Shown here: in pieces, positions 9,958-20,027 of the stretch
How positions within the stretch are numbered: the first letter of the stretch is position 1
Layout: every line of letters begins with the position of its first letter
NCBI RefSeq assembly: GCF_019334345.1
Contig: NZ_JAHWQX010000003.1
Span: 727,378 to 791,377, forward strand
Direction: 5' to 3'
Source of the DNA: Neohoeflea coraliihabitans
GTDB lineage: Bacteria > Pseudomonadota > Alphaproteobacteria > Rhizobiales > Rhizobiaceae
DNA: 64,000 nucleotides
Translations under genes and position numbers: made by a program
Notes under the pieces: generated by a model
The model's input: only the letters and a program-made list of their open reading frames with translations
Databases searched by the model: none
Told to the model about the DNA's origin: nothing

Positions 9958-11091
9958 TCACCCAATCAGCATTGTCACGTCGTTCCATGTCGCGAACAGC
10001 ATCAGCGACAGAACGGCCATCAGTCCGAACCGGTAGGCCCACTCCGTGGCGGCCTCTCCAAGTGGTCGTCCCAGCACCGCCTCTATGCCATAAAAGACGA
10101 GATGTCCACCATCGAGCATGGGCACCGGCATGAGGTTGAGAAGCCCGATCGACACACTCAGCACGGCCGCGAGCTGGATCAGCGCCGCCCATCCGAGGGT
10201 CGCCATCTGCCCCGAAACCTGCGCGACGCGAATCGGTCCGCCAAGCTGGTCGGCCTTTTCACGTCCGACGATGATGTTGCCGATGTAGGAGAATGTGCGC
10301 TCGACGATGAACCAGCTCTCGAGAGCCCCCTGCCCGACCGCCGCCACCGGGGAATAATGCTCGACGCGGAAGCTGCCCGCGGCCTGGTCGGTCACGACGC
10401 CGATCTGGCCGACCTCCATCGTGTTGCCGAAGCCATCGGTGATGGCGGTGCGGGCCGGGGTGAGCGCCAGATCGAACGTCTCGCCGTCGCGGTCGACCGT
10501 CATCAGGATCGGGACTTCGGGACGCGGCGAAACATAACGGCGCACATCCTCGAAGGTGCGGACTGCCGTGCCGTCGAGCGCCACGATGCGGTCTCCCGGC
10601 TGCACGCCGGCGGTCTCGGCGGCGCTGCCCGCGGTAACGTCGGCGACGACGGGGTCGGCGATCATCCGGCCGTTGACCGCGAAAAACACCGCGAAAATGG
10701 CAATGGCGAGAATGAAGTTGGCAATCGGACCGGCGGCGACCGTGGCGGCGCGGCGCCACAGCGCTGCGGCGGGAAAGGCGCCGGCGCGCTCGGCGTCCGA
10801 CATGGAATTCACCGCCGCGTGGTCCGGCACGCTGGCGGCATTCTCGTCGCCGAAAAACTTGACATAGCCGCCAAGGGGAATGGCCGAGAGCTTCCAGCGG
10901 GTGCCGTGGCGATCGTTGAAGCCGAGCAGTTCGGGACCGAAACCGACCGAGAAGGTGAGAACGCGGATGCCCGACCAGCGTCCGACCAGATAGTGGCCCA
11001 TTTCATGCACAAAGACGACAAGCGTCAGGACGATGAGAAACGGCAGAAGATAGCCGGTCAGCAGCCCCCAGAATGAAGCCAGGTATTCCAT
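9958..11091 (-). CDS. rseP: RIP metalloprotease RseP (site-2 protease)
   Basis: An inner-membrane zinc protease that cleaves membrane-embedded substrates such as anti-sigma factors and leftover signal peptides. The 377-residue product has the HExxH motif H29-E30-M31-G32-H33 in the first TM segment, a PDZ domain around 125-205 (GVQPGDRIVALDG), and the second active-site motif NLMPVPMLDGGH near residue 315. It follows cdsA by about 70 bp and is upstream of bamA. Confidence 0.96.
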   Translation of the reverse strand: MEYLASFWGLLTGYLLPFLIVLTLVVFVHEMGHYLVGRWSGIRVLTFSVGFGPELLGFNDRHGTRWKLSAIPLGGYVKFFGDENAASVPDHAAVNSMSDAERAGAFPAAALWRRAATVAAGPIANFILAIAIFAVFFAVNGRMIADPVVADVTAGSAAETAGVQPGDRIVALDGTAVRTFEDVRRYVSPRPEVPILMTVDRDGETFDLALTPARTAITDGFGNTMEVGQIGVVTDQAAGSFRVEHYSPVAAVGQGALESWFIVERTFSYIGNIIVGREKADQLGGPIRVAQVSGQMATLGWAALIQLAAVLSVSIGLLNLMPVPMLDGGHLVFYGIEAVLGRPLGEAATEWAYRFGLMAVLSLMLFATWNDVTMLIG

Positions 11092-11159
11092 TGTGGTCCC
11101 GTCCCGCCGCGCTCAAAGCGGCCTTTGAATCATGGTGCGGCACCGAAGCGCCGGTCGTT

Positions 11160-11999
11160 CTACTGCCCGAGCAACCTTGCGGCAAACTCGCCGCCGCCGG
11201 CCCCCTGTTCCGCCGACGGCATCAGCATGGTCAGAATAAACGCGGCGAAAACGGCAAAGACAAGGCCGTCGACGCGGTCCATGACGCCGCCATGACCGGG
11301 AATCAGGCGGCTGGAATCCTTGGCGCCGAAACGACGCTTGACCCAGCTTTCGAACAGATCGCCGATCTGCGAGGCGATCGACAGGATCAGCGCCACCAGC
11401 GGCAGCGTCACGGTGAAGCTTATTCCCAGAGCCAGGGCGATGGCACTGCCGGCGATCACCCCGGCCAGGGCCCCGCACAGCGCGCCGGACCAGGTCTTGC
11501 CCGGCGAGATCGCCGGCGCCAGCTTCGGCCCGCCGAGCGCCCGGCCGCAGAAATAGGCGAGAATGTCGGTGGCCCAGACGATTGCGAGGATGAACACAAG
11601 CACGATGAGGCCGGCGGCGCCGCTGCCGCGCAGGGCGGCCAGGGCGAGCGCGAACAGGCCGGCATAGAAGATGGCCGTGGCTGTCCAGGGGGCCTGCCGC
11701 TTGACGAGCGCGATCCCGAGAGCAATTGCGGCGGCGAGCGCGACGGCGCCGAAGGCCTGGAAAAATGCGCCCCATGCAAGCAGGGCCGCCGCCAGGGCCG
11801 TGGCGCCCCAGCCAAGCGCCCAGCCGACCAGCTGGCGATGGCGCAGGGCTGCGATGGCCGCGAATTCATAGTAGATGAGCAGCGCCAGCAGGGCCGCCAG
11901 GGCGCGAAACCAGAGATCGCCTGCCCAGGTGAGCGCGAGGACGGGCACTGCCAGCACGATCGCCGAGATCACGCGCAGGCCAAGTTCGGATCTGATCAT
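11160..11999 (-). CDS. cdsA: phosphatidate cytidylyltransferase (CDP-diglyceride synthase)
   Basis: Makes CDP-diacylglycerol from phosphatidate and CTP, the precursor of all bacterial phospholipids. The 279-residue protein has about eight hydrophobic segments and, near the C-terminus, the CDS signature [20 protein letters not shown] continuing GVMDRVDG. The start overlaps the uppS stop by 4 bp. Confidence 0.96.
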   Translation of the reverse strand: MIRSELGLRVISAIVLAVPVLALTWAGDLWFRALAALLALLIYYEFAAIAALRHRQLVGWALGWGATALAAALLAWGAFFQAFGAVALAAAIALGIALVKRQAPWTATAIFYAGLFALALAALRGSGAAGLIVLVFILAIVWATDILAYFCGRALGGPKLAPAISPGKTWSGALCGALAGVIAGSAIALALGISFTVTLPLVALILSIASQIGDLFESWVKRRFGAKDSSRLIPGHGGVMDRVDGLVFAVFAAFILTMLMPSAEQGAGGGEFAARLLGQ

Positions 12000-12739
12000 G
12001 AGCCGACGGCCAGGCCGGGCGCCGCAACGGCTCCGAATCGGCGCTCGCGGCTGGCATATTCATTCAAGGCCTGATGAAAGGCGGCCCTGTCGAAATCCGG
12101 CCACAGGCTGTCAACGAAGACCAGTTCGGCATAGGCCGCCTGCCAGAGTAGAAAGTTGGACAGCCGCTGTTCGCCGCTTGTGCGGATCACCAGATCCGGA
12201 TCGGGAATGGCTGCGGTGTCGAGCAGTTCGGCCAGGCGCGTCTCGTCGATCTGATCGGGCTGCAGCGCTTTATCGCGCACGGCGCAGGCCAGTTTGCGCA
12301 TGGCGCGGACGATCTCGTCGCGGCCGCCATAGTTGAAAGCGATGATCAGCGTGGCGCCGCTGTTGGCGGCGGTGCGGTCCTCTGCCTCGCGCAACAGGGC
12401 GCAAATATCGTCCTGCAGGGAATCGCGGCTGCCGATGACGCGGATGCGCACATTGGAGCGTGCCAGCTCGTCGAGATCCTTGCGGATGAACAGCTTGAGA
12501 AGGCCCATCAGGTCGGAAATCTCTTCCTGCGGGCGGCTCCAGTTCTCGGAGGAAAACGCAAACAGCGTCAGATAGTCGATCTTCAGCTCGCTGGCGGAGC
12601 GGACAAGTTCGCGGACCCGATCGACCCCGACCTTGTGGCCGGCCGTGCGCGGCAGGCCGCGCGCCTTGGCCCATCGGCCGTTGCCATCCATGATGACCGC
12701 GACATGACGGGGCAACTTCGAGGGGTCGAGACCCTGCAT
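11996..12739 (-). CDS. uppS: isoprenyl transferase (undecaprenyl-diphosphate synthase)
   Basis: A cis-prenyltransferase making the C55 lipid carrier precursor for peptidoglycan and O-antigen from FPP and IPP. The 247-residue product opens with [13 protein letters not shown], where D18 is the catalytic aspartate, and has [15 protein letters not shown] and [15 protein letters not shown], both family signatures. The ATG at 12739 has GGGAGG upstream and was preferred to a TTG 36 bases earlier. Confidence 0.97.
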   Translation of the reverse strand: MQGLDPSKLPRHVAVIMDGNGRWAKARGLPRTAGHKVGVDRVRELVRSASELKIDYLTLFAFSSENWSRPQEEISDLMGLLKLFIRKDLDELARSNVRIRVIGSRDSLQDDICALLREAEDRTAANSGATLIIAFNYGGRDEIVRAMRKLACAVRDKALQPDQIDETRLAELLDTAAIPDPDLVIRTSGEQRLSNFLLWQAAYAELVFVDSLWPDFDRAAFHQALNEYASRERRFGAVAAPGLAVGS

Positions 12740-12787
12740 GCGTTTGCGCCTCCCACTTGCACACCGGCGATCCAAGGAATCAGCGGA

Positions 12788-13348
12788 TCAGACGTGCATG
12801 ATTTCCTTTTCCTTGTCGGCGAGCAAGCGGTCGATCTCGGAAATCACCCCATCGGTCAGCTTCTGCACGCGTTCGGAATCGCGGCGGCTGTCATCCTGGC
12901 TGATGTCGCCATCCTTTTCGGCCTTTTTCAAGCCTTCCATGCCGTCCCGGCGCACGTGACGCACGGCGACCTTGGCGTTCTCGGCATAGGTGTGCGCCAC
13001 CTTGACCAGTTCGCGCCGGCGTTCCTCGTTGAGTTCAGGCAGCGGAATGCGCAGATTCTGACCGTCGATGATCGGGTTGAGGCCGAGATTGGCCTCGCGA
13101 ATGCCGCGATCGACAGCGCCGACCGTCTGCTTGTCCCAGACGCTGACGGCAATCATGCGCGGCTCGGGCACCGAGACATTGGCGACCTGGTTGATCGGCA
13201 CCTTGGACCCATAGGCCTCGACCAGCACCGCGTCGAGGATGTTGGCCGACGCACGTCCGGTGCGCAACGAGGCAAGATCCCCCTTGAAGGCGGTGATGGC
13301 GCCATCCATACGGCGCTGCAGCTCCTTGAAATCAACCGCGTCAGTCAT
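12788..13348 (-). CDS. frr: ribosome recycling factor
   Basis: Splits the post-termination ribosome together with EF-G. The 186-residue protein has the RRF three-helix bundle sequence ([33 protein letters not shown], the RREL.K.A region and [13 protein letters not shown]). The ATG at 13348 has a clear GAAGGAAAG ribosome-binding site; a longer open frame adds 29 unrelated residues. It lies between pyrH and uppS. Confidence 0.97.
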   Translation of the reverse strand: MTDAVDFKELQRRMDGAITAFKGDLASLRTGRASANILDAVLVEAYGSKVPINQVANVSVPEPRMIAVSVWDKQTVGAVDRGIREANLGLNPIIDGQNLRIPLPELNEERRRELVKVAHTYAENAKVAVRHVRRDGMEGLKKAEKDGDISQDDSRRDSERVQKLTDGVISEIDRLLADKEKEIMHV

Positions 13349-13462
13349 CGTTTCTTTCCTTCTTTCGTGCCGGCTTCCTGCCGGTTTTCGTGCCCGCTTC
13401 GCACGGCGACACGCGAGCCTTGCGAATGCTGCCAAAGCGGATCGTGGCTGACCGCCCGGCCG

Positions 13463-14188
13463 TTACCTGTCGTTGACGATCGTCGCGCGGCCGCCGCCGG
13501 TCACGATCCTGGCGAAAGCGCCCTGCTCATGGATCGAGAACACGATGATCGGGATGGAGTTTTCGCGCGCCAAGGCTACGGCGGCGACATCCATCACCGC
13601 AAGCCCCTTTTGCAGCACCTCGTCATGCGTCAGGGTCTCATAGCGTGTTGCGTGCGGGTCCTTCTTCGGATCGGCGGAATAGATGCCATCGACCTGCGTG
13701 CCCTTCAGGATTGCTTCGGCGCCGATCTCGGCGGCGCGCAGCGCGGCTGCCGAATCGGTGGTGAAAAACGGATTGCCTGTGCCGCCGGCAAAGATCACCA
13801 CCTTGCCGCGTCCGAGATGATGCAGGGCAAGGCGCTGGGAGAAGCTCTGGCAGATCTCCGGCATGGAGATTGCGGAGAGGACCTCGCAGTCCAGCCCGAT
13901 CTTGCGCAGCGATGTGGCCAGCGCCAGGGCGTTGATGACGGTGCCGAGCATGCCCATGTGGTCGCCGGAGACGCGGTCACCGCCCCTCGAGGCCACGGCG
14001 ACGCCGCGAAAGATGTTGCCGCCGCCGACAACGACGCCGACCTCGACCCCCAGGGCGCGGGCTTCGGCAATGTCGGATGCGATGCGGTCGGCGACAGTGA
14101 CATCGATGCCGAAGCCTTGCTCGCCCATCAATGCCTCCCCCGACGCTTTCAACAAAACGCGCTTGTAGAGGGGAGTTGCTTCGCTCAT
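13463..14188 (-). CDS. pyrH: UMP kinase
   Basis: Phosphorylates UMP to UDP in pyrimidine nucleotide synthesis; an amino-acid-kinase fold enzyme. The 241-residue product begins YKRVLLKASGEALMG and has the family motifs VGVVVGGGNIFRG, DHMGMLGTVINALAL and the C-terminal VFSIHEQGAFARIV. The start at 14188 follows tsf by about 95 bp; the Shine-Dalgarno is weak (GGAAAA). The order tsf-pyrH-frr is nearly universal in proteobacteria. Confidence 0.97.
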   Translation of the reverse strand: MSEATPLYKRVLLKASGEALMGEQGFGIDVTVADRIASDIAEARALGVEVGVVVGGGNIFRGVAVASRGGDRVSGDHMGMLGTVINALALATSLRKIGLDCEVLSAISMPEICQSFSQRLALHHLGRGKVVIFAGGTGNPFFTTDSAAALRAAEIGAEAILKGTQVDGIYSADPKKDPHATRYETLTHDEVLQKGLAVMDVAAVALARENSIPIIVFSIHEQGAFARIVTGGGRATIVNDR

Positions 14189-14282
14189 TGCCAAATTTTC
14201 CGTATTGTTTGAGCCCGGATACACGAAGGGCACCGCGTTGTCACGCGATGCCCCTTGAAAAATCCGGTCGTAATGACAGCAC

Positions 14283-15206
14283 TCAGCCCTTGGCGGCTGC
14301 CGCCACTTCGGCCGCGAAATCGCTCTCTTCCTTCTCGACGCCCTCGCCGAGCTGGAGACGCACGAAACCAGTGATTTCGACCGGCGCGCCGACTTCGGCC
14401 TCGGCCGCCTTGATGGCCTCGCCGACCGTCTGGTCGGGATTGATGACAAAGGCCTGCGAGAGAAGGACGACTTCCTCGTAGAACTTGCGCATCCGGCCTT
14501 CGACCATCTTTTCGATGATGTTTTCCGGCTTGCCGCTCTCGCGGGCCTGTTCGACGAAGACGGCGCGCTCGCGCTCGGCAACGGTGGAATCGACATCATC
14601 GGAGGTCAGCGCCAGCGGATTGGTCGCAGCGACATGCATGGCCACCTGACGGCCAATGGTCTTCAGGGCCTCTTTGTCGCCACCCGACTTCAGCGCCACC
14701 AGGACGCCGAGCTTACCGAGATTGTCGCTGACCGCATTGTGCACATAGCTGGCAACAACACCGGCATCGACCGACAGCTTGCTCGAGCGGCGGAACGTCA
14801 GGTTCTCGCCGATGTGTCCGACGGCATCCTTGACGGTGTCCTGCACGGATTTGCCGGTCGAGGATACGGTGGTGCCGGCAACGGCATCGACGGATCCATC
14901 GGTGGACAGGGCGGTCTGCGCGATCTGGCGCACGAGATCCTGAAAGGCATCGTTGCGGGCAACGAAGTCGGTTTCGGAATTGACCTCGACGACGACCGCC
15001 TCATTGCCGTCACCGGCAATGCCGATCAGACCTTCGGCAGCGGTACGGCCGGCCTTCTTGTCGGCCTTGGAGATACCCTTGGCGCGCAGCCAGTCGATGG
15101 CGGCTTCCATGTCGCCATTGGTCTCGGCCAGCGCCTTCTTGCAATCCATCATGCCTGCGCCGCTCTTTTCGCGCAGTTCCTTCACCATAGCAGCGGAGAT
15201 GCTCAT
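14283..15206 (-). CDS. tsf: translation elongation factor Ts
   Basis: Guanine-nucleotide exchange factor for EF-Tu. The 307-residue protein has the N-terminal UBA-like domain ([19 protein letters not shown]) and the core motif [12 protein letters not shown] that contacts EF-Tu, followed by two dimerisation subdomains. The ATG at 15206 was chosen by homology. It follows rpsB with a hairpin in the 139-bp gap. Confidence 0.97.
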   Translation of the reverse strand: MSISAAMVKELREKSGAGMMDCKKALAETNGDMEAAIDWLRAKGISKADKKAGRTAAEGLIGIAGDGNEAVVVEVNSETDFVARNDAFQDLVRQIAQTALSTDGSVDAVAGTTVSSTGKSVQDTVKDAVGHIGENLTFRRSSKLSVDAGVVASYVHNAVSDNLGKLGVLVALKSGGDKEALKTIGRQVAMHVAATNPLALTSDDVDSTVAERERAVFVEQARESGKPENIIEKMVEGRMRKFYEEVVLLSQAFVINPDQTVGEAIKAAEAEVGAPVEITGFVRLQLGEGVEKEESDFAAEVAAAAKG

Positions 15207-15288
15207 ATCTGCCTCTTGTTCTTGAATGCGCCGAACGGGCGGAACCCGCCGAACGCAAAACTGGCGCCGTTGAAGCGCCCGTGAAAGG

Positions 15289-15325
15289 ATCACGCGGCAC
15301 CGGAGCCGTGCCGGAACCGCGTGAT
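15289..15325 (-). promoter_or_regulatory. hairpin in the rpsB-tsf intergenic region
   Basis: A 15-base arm pair (ATCACGCGG..CCGG on both sides, 13 of 15 positions pairing) around a 7-base loop lies 20 bases after the rpsB stop. There is no U-run, so it is unlikely to be a full intrinsic terminator. It may be an attenuator or mRNA-stability hairpin that adjusts S2 to EF-Ts. Confidence 0.6.
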
Positions 15326-15345
15326 GCTGGTGTCTAGGGCCTGAT

Positions 15346-16191
15346 TCAGGCCTTGGCTTCAGCCGATGCGTCGCCTTCCGGCGCGGCAGCTTCGCTCGCA
15401 GCGGGCTCGGCAGTCGGAGCGGCTTCAGCGGCCGGGGCTTCTTCCAGAGCCGGCTCGGCCGGTGCTTCGGAGGCGGCGCCGAGATCAACGCCGGACGCAC
15501 CCTGCTGACGGGCAATGCCGTCGATGCAGGCGCGCGAGATCAGATCGCAATACAGCGAGATCGCCCGGGCCGCATCATCATTGCCCGGGATCGGGAAATC
15601 GACGACATCCGGGTCACAGTTGGAATCGATCACCGCCACGACCGGGATGCCAAGACGCTTGGCTTCCTGAATGGCGATCGACTCCTTGTTGGTGTCGATG
15701 ACGAACATCAGGTCCGGCGTGCCGCCCATGTCGCGGATACCGCCCAGCGCGCGGTTCAGCTTTTCGCGCTCGCGCTCAAGATTGAGCCGCTCCTTCTTGG
15801 TAAAGCCCTGGGCATCGGCGGACAGAATTTCGTCGAGCTTGCGCAGGCGGGCGATCGAATTGGAGATCGTCTTCCAGTTGGTCAGCATGCCGCCGAGCCA
15901 GCGGGCGTTGACGAAGTACTGCGCCGATCTCTGAGCCGCGTCGGCGACGATTTCCGATGCCTGGCGCTTGGTGCCGACGAACAGAACACGGCCGCCCGAG
16001 GCGACGGTGTCGGAGACAAGCTTCAGCGCCTGGTGCATCAGGGGCACCGTCTGGCCGAGATCGATGATGTGCAGATTGTTGCGGTCGCCGAAGATGTACG
16101 GCTTCATTTTCGGGTTCCAGCGGTGAGTCTGGTGGCCGAAGTGAACGCCTGCCTCAAGCAACTGGCGCATGGTAAAATCAGGCAATGCCAT
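15346..16191 (-). CDS. rpsB: 30S ribosomal protein S2
   Basis: Small-subunit protein on the back of the 30S subunit. The 281-residue product opens [20 protein letters not shown] and contains the GTKRQA and NSNCDPD-type motifs of S2 (here [20 protein letters not shown]). The last 45 or so residues are an Ala/Glu/Pro-rich tail, typical of alphaproteobacterial S2. The ATG at 16191 has AGGAG upstream. It heads the long rpsB-to-lpxB run. Confidence 0.97.
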   Translation of the reverse strand: MALPDFTMRQLLEAGVHFGHQTHRWNPKMKPYIFGDRNNLHIIDLGQTVPLMHQALKLVSDTVASGGRVLFVGTKRQASEIVADAAQRSAQYFVNARWLGGMLTNWKTISNSIARLRKLDEILSADAQGFTKKERLNLEREREKLNRALGGIRDMGGTPDLMFVIDTNKESIAIQEAKRLGIPVVAVIDSNCDPDVVDFPIPGNDDAARAISLYCDLISRACIDGIARQQGASGVDLGAASEAPAEPALEEAPAAEAAPTAEPAASEAAAPEGDASAEAKA

Positions 16192-16374
16192 GCCTTTACT
16201 CCTGTTTCCGGTTGAACCTCCGCGGGGCGTCAGCGTCGAGCGCCACCGGCGGAACGAACCGGATTTCTCCCGGGCCGTCCCATGCTCCGCGTGTGGAATG
16301 AGGCTGCCCATACAGGAGGTGAGAGAAATGTGCAAGCCCGCCGGCCGCGGTGAAGGCCCGCTTGGTGCCGGCGA

Positions 16375-17235
16375 TCAGTCGTCGCAGGGCTCGCTGGCCA
16401 GCACTTCCAGCGCGCTCAGCTTGCCGACCAGCGCAAATTCGCCGTAGTCCATCATCAGATCGCGCGTGATGCCATCGGCGTAGAGCTTGAACTGGATGGA
16501 ATAGACCGGCACGCCGTCGCCGGTCGGCGTATCGCTGAAATAGGAGATGGCGACCGGCCAGTAGTCACGGAGCGCCAGGGTCTCGATGCCGGCGATTTCC
16601 GGGTCCGCCGCGTCCGCCTTTCGCTTCTCGCCGAGCACCGTGTTGGTGATCAGCGCCTCGTCGGCCTTGTCGGAGCCGTCGAAAATGCGCGATTCATAAA
16701 AGGTCTCGCCGGCCCGCGCCTTGTTGATCAGCTCGATCAGATGCTCGGTCGGAAACAGGGCCTGCGGAAGAGCAAGGCTTTGCTCTTCCGGCTTTTCGAT
16801 CTCGACACTGATGGCATCATCACCGAGGCGGGCCGTGCCCTTGACCTCGTAGTCGAGGCCGCGATTGACGTAGGACTTGGTCACGAAGTCAAAGGTATGG
16901 CGACGGATATCCTCGTAGCTGCTGGTCTGCTGGTCGGTGATGCGCACGCTCTCGCCCGTATCGATCTCGGTGACGAAGCGGAAACTGACCGTATAGCCAT
17001 CGCAGGCCGTGCCGCCGAACTCGTAGACCATGCGGCCAAGCATGCTTTCGATACCGGACCGTTCGGAGGCTTCCTTCAAGGACAGATCATAGACCGCCCG
17101 GTGCGGCGTGAGGTTGGCGGCTGCATGCGCCGGCAGCGCGGGCAGCGTGAACGCAAGCAGCGCTGCGGACAGCGTCAGCCGGGCGCGCAAGGCAGCCTGG
17201 GCGTTGATCTTGGCGGCGAAAACCATCTTCGGCAT
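16375..17235 (-). CDS. eipB: EipB-family periplasmic envelope integrity protein (DUF1849)
   Basis: The 286-residue product has an N-terminal signal peptide (core LTLSAALLAFTLPALPAHA) and the DUF1849 beta-spiral sequence: LTPHRAVYDLSL, FGGTACDGYTVSFRFVTEID and the C-terminal FALVGKLSALEVLASEPCDD. The two cysteines (TACDGY and EPCDD) match the disulfide pair of Brucella EipB, needed for cell-envelope integrity. The ATG at 17235 has AGGAG 9 bases upstream. It is separated from rpsB by 183 bp and divergent from the RidA-family gene. Confidence 0.9.
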   Translation of the reverse strand: MPKMVFAAKINAQAALRARLTLSAALLAFTLPALPAHAAANLTPHRAVYDLSLKEASERSGIESMLGRMVYEFGGTACDGYTVSFRFVTEIDTGESVRITDQQTSSYEDIRRHTFDFVTKSYVNRGLDYEVKGTARLGDDAISVEIEKPEEQSLALPQALFPTEHLIELINKARAGETFYESRIFDGSDKADEALITNTVLGEKRKADAADPEIAGIETLALRDYWPVAISYFSDTPTGDGVPVYSIQFKLYADGITRDLMMDYGEFALVGKLSALEVLASEPCDD

Positions 17236-17355
17236 TCAGATTGCTCCTGTCGAATCCCTGAGCGATGTTATATGAAGCGCTGACCGAAAAGCGAGAGGTT
17301 GCGGCGCGTCCGTTTCCATCGCGCGGCCCCTATGCAAACTGAAAGCAGAGACCCC

Positions 17356-17823
17356 ATGACCAGCACCATCGCCTCCCGCCTCGCCGCCCGCAACATTGTC
17401 CTGCCGCAGGCCGCAGCGCCGGCCGCAAACTACGTCAATTATGTCCAGTCCGGCGCCCTGTTGTACATTTCCGGGCAATTGCCTTTGAAAGACGGCAGTC
17501 TCGTGGCAACGGGACTGCTTGGCCGCGATGTTGACGTGGAAACTGCACGGCAGGCCGCCGAAGTGTGCGCCATCAATATTCTGGCACAGGCCAGTGCGGC
17601 GCTCGATGGCGATCTCGAACGCATTGTCCGGGTGGTCAAATTGACCGGTTTCGTCGCCTCGACGGGCGATTTCACCGAGCAGCATCTGGTGATCAACGGC
17701 GCGTCCGACCTCGTCGCGGACATCCTCGGCGAGGCCGGCAACCACGCGCGCGCCGCTGTCGGCACGGCGAGCCTGCCGCTGAATGCCGCCGTCGAAGTCG
17801 ACGCCATCATAGAAGTGCGCTAA
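17356..17823 (+). CDS. RidA/YjgF-family protein
   Basis: A 155-residue protein of the RidA superfamily, the longer subgroup that begins with an I-A-x-R-L-x-x stretch (here TIASRLAARNIVLP). The core YVQSGALLYISGQLP, RVVKLTGFVASTGDF and ARAAVGTASLPLNAAVEVDAI match the family. True RidA deaminates reactive enamines and imines, but this subgroup is uncharacterised and the catalytic arginine context differs, so no substrate is claimed. The stop is 4 bp from the next start, so the two genes are probably co-transcribed. Confidence 0.88.
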   Translation: MTSTIASRLAARNIVLPQAAAPAANYVNYVQSGALLYISGQLPLKDGSLVATGLLGRDVDVETARQAAEVCAINILAQASAALDGDLERIVRVVKLTGFVASTGDFTEQHLVINGASDLVADILGEAGNHARAAVGTASLPLNAAVEVDAIIEVR

Positions 17824-17827
17824 GATC

Positions 17828-18583
17828 ATGGCGCGCTATGCGGGCGATATCGGATGGCTGACGCAGCGGCCGATCGCGCATCGCGGCTATCACGACATGA
17901 ACCGCGATGTCTGGGAAAACACGCTGACCGCCTTCGAGCGCGCCGTGGCGCAGGATTTCGCCATCGAGTGCGATCTGCAATTTGCCTGTGATGGCGTGCC
18001 CGTCGTCTTCCATGACGAGGATCTGGAACGGCTGTGCGGCCTGCGCGGCGATGTCCGGCTCCAGACCTCGGCGGAACTCGGCATGCGGCGGATCGGCGGC
18101 GGCCGCGATTCGATCCCGTCGCTGAAGACGGCGCTCGAGCGCGTTGCCGGCAGGGTGCCGATGATCCTTGAATTGAAGGGTCGGGGGGCGCGCGGCGAGG
18201 AAATCAGCGACGATGACGGGTTCGCCGAAGCGGTTCTCGAGGTTCTCGAAGGCTATGCCGGCAAGGTCGCCGTCATGTCGTTCAATGCGAATATTCTTCG
18301 CGATTTCATCGCAGCCGACTGCCCTCACCCGGTCGGACTGACGGCGGAAGGCACCACGCCGGAGCAGTTTTACGAGCACGAGGATGCGATGGACATGGGG
18401 CTGGACTTCCTCGCCTACCGGGTCGAGCATCTGCCCAACCCGTTCGTCGAGGGCGTGCAGCGGCTCGGCCTGCCGGTGTTGTCATGGACGGTGCGCACCG
18501 AAGAGATGCGCGCATGCAGCGATGCCTATGCGCATCAGATGACCTTTGAGGGGTTTGACCCGGACCAGGACCCCGCCGAGTGA
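17828..18583 (+). CDS. glycerophosphodiester phosphodiesterase family protein
   Basis: A 251-residue GDPD TIM-barrel enzyme expected to hydrolyse glycerophosphodiesters to glycerol-3-phosphate and an alcohol. It shows the family signature residues: IAHRGYHD near the N-terminus, IECDLQ with the metal-binding Glu and Asp, VVFHDEDL with the catalytic His, and MILELKG with a third acidic ligand. It has no signal peptide, so it acts in the cytosol like UgpQ. It starts 4 bp after the RidA-family gene. Confidence 0.92.
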   Translation: MARYAGDIGWLTQRPIAHRGYHDMNRDVWENTLTAFERAVAQDFAIECDLQFACDGVPVVFHDEDLERLCGLRGDVRLQTSAELGMRRIGGGRDSIPSLKTALERVAGRVPMILELKGRGARGEEISDDDGFAEAVLEVLEGYAGKVAVMSFNANILRDFIAADCPHPVGLTAEGTTPEQFYEHEDAMDMGLDFLAYRVEHLPNPFVEGVQRLGLPVLSWTVRTEEMRACSDAYAHQMTFEGFDPDQDPAE

Positions 18584-18641
18584 GGCGCCGCCCCCGGCAT
18601 CGGGACGTTGTGGCCTTAACTGCCCGCCCCGTGCACCGGCC

Positions 18642-19973
18642 TTGCCTCGCGGCGGCGGGTGCATAGATGAACTGAAAGGCGCGCATGCGGGCTTCTCCCG
18701 CGACGCCGCACGCGGAGACCTTCCCCTGCCGAATTCTGCAAGCGAACATACGCTCGAGACGATCAGCGAACTGGCCACGATCCCTGCCGAGGAGTGGGCA
18801 ACGCTGGCGGGAACCGCGATCGGCAGCAGCGCGGGCGGCGCGCGCGGCGCGGGCGATGTCGCCTTCAACCCGTTCGTGTCGCATGCTTTCCTGTCGGCGC
18901 TGGAAGAATCAGGCAGCGTCGCGGCGAAGACCGGCTGGCTGCCGCAGCACCTGATCCTGCGCGACGGAGCGGGCAAGCTTGCCGGTGCCCTGCCCGCCTA
19001 TATCAAAAGTCATTCGATGGGCGAATATGTGTTCGACCATGCCTGGGCCGACGCCTTTGAGCGGGCCGGCGGGCGCTATTATCCCAAGCTGCAATGTTCC
19101 GTGCCGTTCACCCCGGCGACCGGGCCGCGGCTCTTGGTCCCGGCGGGCAGGGATCGCGCCGTGACAGGCGAGGCGCTGGCGGCCGGAGCGCGCACGCTGG
19201 TCGACCAGCACGGCCTGTCGTCGGCGCATGCCACCTTCGTGCCGGAAAGCGAAGTGGCGGCATTTGCCAGCGCCGGTTACCTGCACCGCACCGACCAGCA
19301 GTTCCATTTTCTCAATCCCGGCTATGGCGGCTACGAGGATTTTCTCGAAACGCTCGCTTCGCGCAAGCGCAAGAATCTCAGGAAGGAACGACAGGCGGCG
19401 CGCGACAACGACATCGAGATCGTCTGGCTGACCGGCGCGGCGCTGACCGAGGCGGCCTGGGATGCCTTTCACGCCTTTTATCTCGACACCGGCAGCCGCA
19501 AATGGGGCCGGCCCTATCTCAATCGCCGCTTCTTTTCGCTGATCGGCGAGCGCATGGCCGACCAGGTGCTGCTGGTGATGGCGCGGCGGCAGGGCCGCTT
19601 CATTGCCGGAGCGCTCAATTTCATCGGCGGCGATTGCCTGTATGGCCGGCATTGGGGCTGCGTCGAGGACCATCCCTTTCTGCATTTCGAGCTCTGCTAC
19701 CATCAGGCGATCGATTTCGCGATCGCGCACAAGCTGGCACGGGTGGAGGCCGGTGCTCAGGGCCAGCACAAGCTGGCGCGCGGCTATCTGCCAGTGACCA
19801 CGCATTCCTGCCATTACATCGCGCATCCGGGACTGCGCCAGGCGGTGGCCGATTACCTGGAGCACGAGCGCGCCGATGTCGCGGAGATGGGCGACGTCTT
19901 GGCGGCGCACGGGCCGTTCCGCAAGAGCGATGCACCGGCACAGGCGCGCAAGGATGATCCAGCGGCGCAGTGA
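18642..19973 (+). CDS. FemAB-like / GNAT-superfamily acyltransferase (DUF482 family)
   Basis: The protein shows the DUF482 pattern: NPFVSHAFLSALEESG, GEYVFDHAWADAFERAGGRY, YPKLQCSVPFTPATGPRLL, ASRKRKNLRKER and HPFLHFELCYHQAIDFAI. Relatives are annotated as peptidoglycan bridge-type or GNAT N-acyltransferases; the substrate is unknown. The start is unclear. Homology begins near 18730, but the only non-CTG starts upstream in this frame are TTGs (18546, 18555, 18642) without Shine-Dalgarno. An ATG at 18685 with AAAGG upstream is in another frame. Either a non-AUG start or a frameshift near the 5' end is possible. Confidence 0.85.
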   Translation: MPRGGGCIDELKGAHAGFSRDAARGDLPLPNSASEHTLETISELATIPAEEWATLAGTAIGSSAGGARGAGDVAFNPFVSHAFLSALEESGSVAAKTGWLPQHLILRDGAGKLAGALPAYIKSHSMGEYVFDHAWADAFERAGGRYYPKLQCSVPFTPATGPRLLVPAGRDRAVTGEALAAGARTLVDQHGLSSAHATFVPESEVAAFASAGYLHRTDQQFHFLNPGYGGYEDFLETLASRKRKNLRKERQAARDNDIEIVWLTGAALTEAAWDAFHAFYLDTGSRKWGRPYLNRRFFSLIGERMADQVLLVMARRQGRFIAGALNFIGGDCLYGRHWGCVEDHPFLHFELCYHQAIDFAIAHKLARVEAGAQGQHKLARGYLPVTTHSCHYIAHPGLRQAVADYLEHERADVAEMGDVLAAHGPFRKSDAPAQARKDDPAAQ

Positions 19974-20027
19974 CTTGACCGGCACCGCAAGCGGGCTACA
20001 ACGACAGCATGATATCGGGAGATAGTG

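Noticed and set aside
9895..11076. Open frame of 393 codons opposite rseP
   Set aside because: RseP motifs HExxH and LDGG are on the minus strand; the plus frame has no ribosome-binding site or homology.
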